From positions 13,755 to 37,559 of the forward strand of contig DGTF01000066.1 in the NCBI GenBank assembly GCA_002394235.1: DNA of 23,805 nucleotides, in the 5' to 3' direction. Position numbers and translations under genes: made by a program. This document shows, one piece after another, positions 21,571 to 23,805 of the stretch (positions within the stretch are counted from its first letter, which is position 1; each line of letters opens with the position of its first letter). Below the pieces are notes generated by a model. The model saw only the letters and a list, made by a program, of their open reading frames with translations, did not search any database and was not told where the DNA came from. This DNA is from Eubacterium sp. UBA4343 (lineage in GTDB: Bacteria; Bacillota; Clostridia; Lachnospirales; Lachnospiraceae).

Positions 21571-22869
21571 ATGGCAGACTTTCATATGGAAACCAAATGC
21601 GTTCAGTCCGGCTACCGCCCGAAAAACGGTGAACCCAGAGAGGTTCCTATCATTCAGAGCACAACCTTCAAATACGATACCAGCGCAGACATGGGAAAGC
21701 TGTTTGACCTGGAGGCATCCGGCTATTTCTACAGCAGACTGCAGAACCCCACAAATGACTACGTAGCCGCAAAAATTGCGGATATGGAGGGCGGAACCGC
21801 TGCGATGCTGACCTCTTCGGGACAGGCAGCCAACTTTTTTGCCGTATTCAACATTGCCACTGCGGGCGATCATGTGGTGGCGTCTTCCTCCATTTACGGA
21901 GGAACCTATAACCTGTTTCATGTCACCATGCGTAAAATGGGAATCGATTTTACCTTTGTCAGCCCGGACTGCACGGAAGACGAATTAAACGCGGCATTCC
22001 GGCCGAACACCAGGGCTGTCTTCGGTGAAACGATTGCGAATCCCGCGCTGACCGTATTTGACTTCGAAAAATTTTCAAAAGCGGCACATGCACATGGCGT
22101 ACCCCTGATTATAGATAATACCTTTGCCACACCGGTAAACTGCCGCCCGTTCCAATGGGGAGCAGACATTGTCACCCACTCTACCACAAAATACATGGAC
22201 GGACATGGTTCCTGTGTGGGCGGCGCCATTGTAGACTCCGGGAGCTTTGACTGGATGGCTCATGCGGAAAAATTTCCAGGACTGACCACACCGGACGACA
22301 GCTATCATGGAATTGTATATGCGGAAAAATTTGGAAAAGAGGGGGCCTTTATTACCAAGGCAACCGCACAGCTGATGCGGGATTTCGGCGCCATACCAAG
22401 TCCCTACAGCTCCTATATTCTGAACCTCGGCCTGGAAAGCCTGCACTGCCGCATGAAACAGCACTGCGCCAACGGACTGGCTGTCGCAAGATTTCTGTCT
22501 GAAAGTGATATGGTGGAGCAGGTAAGCTACCCGTCCCTGCCCGGAGACCCGTACTACAGCCGCGCCCAAAAATACATGAACGGCGGGGACACCTGCGGCG
22601 TCGTTTCTTTCCGCATAAAAGGCAGCCGCACCGATGCAGAAGCCTTTATGAAGCATTTGAAAATATTTGCGATTGAGACTCACGTTGCGGATGCACGTTC
22701 CTGCTGTCTCCATCCCGCAAGCTCCACACACCGGCAGCTGACCGACCAGGAGCTTCTGGATGCCGGAATCAGCTCCAATCTGATCCGTATGAGCTGCGGA
22801 CTGGAAAACACAGAGGATCTGGTGCAGGATATTGCACAGGCTCTGGACGCTGTAAAGGCCTCCCGGTGA
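21571..22869 (+). CDS. metY: O-acetylhomoserine sulfhydrylase (aminocarboxypropyltransferase)
   Basis: A PLP enzyme that converts O-acetylhomoserine and sulfide to homocysteine in methionine synthesis; some members also act as cysteine synthase. Visible features are YSRLQNPTND (54-63), SSGQAANFF, SSSIYGGTYNLF, the aspartate in IIDNTFATP and the PLP lysine K207 in THSTTKYMDGHG. The length of 432 residues fits the MetY group, longer than MetB/MetC. The ribosome binding site GAGAGG lies about 8 nt before the ATG. It is transcribed alone on the plus strand, converging on the Crp/Fnr gene. Confidence 0.95.
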   Translation: MADFHMETKCVQSGYRPKNGEPREVPIIQSTTFKYDTSADMGKLFDLEASGYFYSRLQNPTNDYVAAKIADMEGGTAAMLTSSGQAANFFAVFNIATAGDHVVASSSIYGGTYNLFHVTMRKMGIDFTFVSPDCTEDELNAAFRPNTRAVFGETIANPALTVFDFEKFSKAAHAHGVPLIIDNTFATPVNCRPFQWGADIVTHSTTKYMDGHGSCVGGAIVDSGSFDWMAHAEKFPGLTTPDDSYHGIVYAEKFGKEGAFITKATAQLMRDFGAIPSPYSSYILNLGLESLHCRMKQHCANGLAVARFLSESDMVEQVSYPSLPGDPYYSRAQKYMNGGDTCGVVSFRIKGSRTDAEAFMKHLKIFAIETHVADARSCCLHPASSTHRQLTDQELLDAGISSNLIRMSCGLENTEDLVQDIAQALDAVKASR

Positions 22870-22909
22870 TCCCGGCTGCAGTCTTCGAGATATAAAGCAC
22901 GAGTGAAAA

Positions 22910-22939
22910 GCAGGAGTGATTCGATCGAATCACTCCTGC
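22910..22939. terminator. 30-bp perfect palindrome between convergent metY and Crp/Fnr gene
   Basis: A perfect inverted repeat with 15-nt arms (GCAGGAGTGATTCGA and its complement). On the minus strand it is followed by TTTT, so it should terminate the Crp/Fnr gene, whose stop codon (22930-22932) lies inside the arm. On the plus strand it may also stop metY transcripts but lacks a U-tract. Confidence 0.75.
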
Positions 22940-23649
22940 CGGCAGTTCAGGCACAGTTTCTTCAGCATATTCGGGTCTGTAATGTATATTTTTCCTCTTC
23001 CCGCGCGAAGCATCCCTTCCTCGGCAAGCCGCTTAATCATCCTCGCCACGACCTCCCTGGCCGTGTTGATGTCTCTTGCAATCTGATCGTGCGTAACCGT
23101 AATTTCGGTGCTTCCGCTCTGCTCGCAAGTCTGTACAATCCAGGAGGCAATACGCTGATCAATGCGCAGAAACAAAACCTCCTGAAACGTCCATGTCACA
23201 TCCGAAAAGCGCCTGGCAAGCAGCTCATAAATTATACATCGGACATAGATATTGTTTTCCTTCAGTCTTGCAAGGACCATGGACGGAACAATCAGAATGT
23301 GGCTTTTTTCCTCTGCTTCCATCTGCGTGTCAAAGGTAATCTGAGACACAACGCAGGACGCGGAGAGGACATCGTCCTCTCCGGCACGAAGATGATATAG
23401 CGTTACTTCCCTTCCCTCTTCCGAGGTCAGATATGTCCGGACGGAGCCGGAGAGCACGCGTATAAAGCCCAGGCACTCGCTTCCGCGTGAAAAAACCGTA
23501 CTGTGCTTGTCAAAAACACGGATTAGAATATGTTCATGAATCAGCTTCTGCTCCGCATCACTTAACTTATTCCAGAAGGGCAGCGCCGCCGAAAGCTTGT
23601 CTGTCTCTGCGCCGGCACACAGCTCCTCTTTCTCTTCGTTTTTCTCCAT
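22930..23649 (-). CDS. Crp/Fnr family transcriptional regulator
   Basis: A 239-residue regulator with an N-terminal cyclic-nucleotide-binding-like beta barrel (about 30-145, including FSRGSECLGFIRVLSGSVR and LRAGEDDVLSASCV). A dimer helix follows, then a C-terminal winged HTH (ITVTHDQIARDINTAREVVARM, about 187-208, given here in two overlapping parts: ITVTHDQIARD and NTAREVVARM). The N-terminal four-cysteine [4Fe-4S] site of Fnr is absent. Several other cysteines occur (C11, those in SECLG and SASC, and a C-terminal CLNC), so thiol or metal sensing is possible. The ATG at 23649 follows GGAGCGGAGG. The truncated gene at the window edge lies just upstream on the same strand. Confidence 0.9.
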   Translation of the reverse strand: MEKNEEKEELCAGAETDKLSAALPFWNKLSDAEQKLIHEHILIRVFDKHSTVFSRGSECLGFIRVLSGSVRTYLTSEEGREVTLYHLRAGEDDVLSASCVVSQITFDTQMEAEEKSHILIVPSMVLARLKENNIYVRCIIYELLARRFSDVTWTFQEVLFLRIDQRIASWIVQTCEQSGSTEITVTHDQIARDINTAREVVARMIKRLAEEGMLRAGRGKIYITDPNMLKKLCLNCRQE

Positions 23650-23667
23650 AATCCTCCGCTCCCTGTC

Positions 23668-23716
23668 AGATCTGCCCGCCGTTTTTATTCGATGAGATCT
23701 GGCCGCCGTTTTTTTA
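23668..23716. repeat. short direct repeat upstream of the Crp/Fnr gene
   Basis: Two copies 27 nt apart: AGATCTGCCCGCCGTTTTTA (23668-23687) and a near-identical AGATCTGGCCGCCG plus T-run (23695-23716). The second copy includes the stop codon of the truncated gene. They cover most of the space between that stop and the Crp/Fnr ribosome binding site, so they could be binding sites, or one duplicated segment. Confidence 0.65.
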
Positions 23717-23805
23717 GATGAAAAGATTCACATTCGACTCTTCTGCATCTCCCAGATAGCTTCCGACGCCACCGATTTCCACGCCGTCGATCAGTTCTTC
23801 CTTCC
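23714..23805 (-). CDS. C-terminal end of an unidentified protein, cut by the window edge
   Basis: The last 29 codons of a minus-strand gene that continues beyond the window, ending at TAA (23714-23716). The visible end reads KEELIDGVEIGGVGSYLG followed by DAEESNVNLFI. It is open, has normal codon use for the window and sits about 65 nt upstream of the Crp/Fnr gene in the same direction. I do not recognise the family from this fragment. Confidence 0.6.
   Translation of the reverse strand, partial: KEELIDGVEIGGVGSYLGDAEESNVNLFI

Overview
The window looks like a chromosomal segment from a low-to-mid GC Clostridia, most likely the Lachnospiraceae. This is inferred from protein style (Gram-positive PcrA with a C-terminal Tudor-like domain, trimeric PNP, TM1586-type nitroreductase, PAS domains with a C-x10-CxxC motif), strong AGGAGG-type ribosome binding sites and many diguanylate cyclases. 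Nearly every gene is on the minus strand; only a flavodoxin (7199-7687) and metY (21571-22869) are on the plus strand. I see no rRNA, tRNA, CRISPR array, transposase or phage gene.

Layout. 1-6920 is housekeeping: pcrA helicase, glf, a sodium-coupled NSS transporter with a structured leader, and a purine/uridine phosphorylase pair. 7199-7687 is a flavodoxin. It is followed by an unusual 463-nt gene-free stretch made almost entirely of repeats and hairpins. 8151-11795 (minus) holds an esterase, a nitrilase-family amidohydrolase and an EAL-PAS-PAS-GGDEF protein. 11945-16584 is a redox and small-molecule detoxification block: sugar O-acetyltransferase behind four palindromes, VOC protein, iron-sulfur flavoprotein, and a tight nitroreductase/Rrf2/quinone-oxidoreductase operon with a promoter-operator in front. 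16851-21174 is a signalling block: a membrane-anchored solute-binding protein translationally coupled to a membrane diguanylate cyclase, then a cytoplasmic PAS-GAF-GGDEF cyclase. 21571-23649 holds metY converging on a Crp/Fnr regulator, and the right edge cuts a further minus-strand gene.

Functional themes. Three proteins carry intact GGDEF motifs and one of them also has a complete EAL active site, so c-di-GMP signalling is concentrated here. The most suggestive protein system is the two-gene operon at 16851-19636. There an orphan sugar-type binding protein, without a lipobox and without any ABC permease nearby, shares an ATGA overlap with a diguanylate cyclase that has an extracellular sensor region. 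I infer a two-protein ligand sensor that feeds c-di-GMP.

The most striking non-coding signal is a 98-nt structured repeat. It is present in two complete copies that are identical by eye (7841-7938, 14116-14213) and one copy cut by the left edge (1-63). Each lies directly beyond a terminator-like hairpin, read on the minus strand. The 7688-8150 stretch adds a two-unit, two-hairpin RNA-like motif with compensatory stem changes, a 24-bp hairpin and a 41-nt tandem repeat. All assignments come from reading the sequence; no database search was run.
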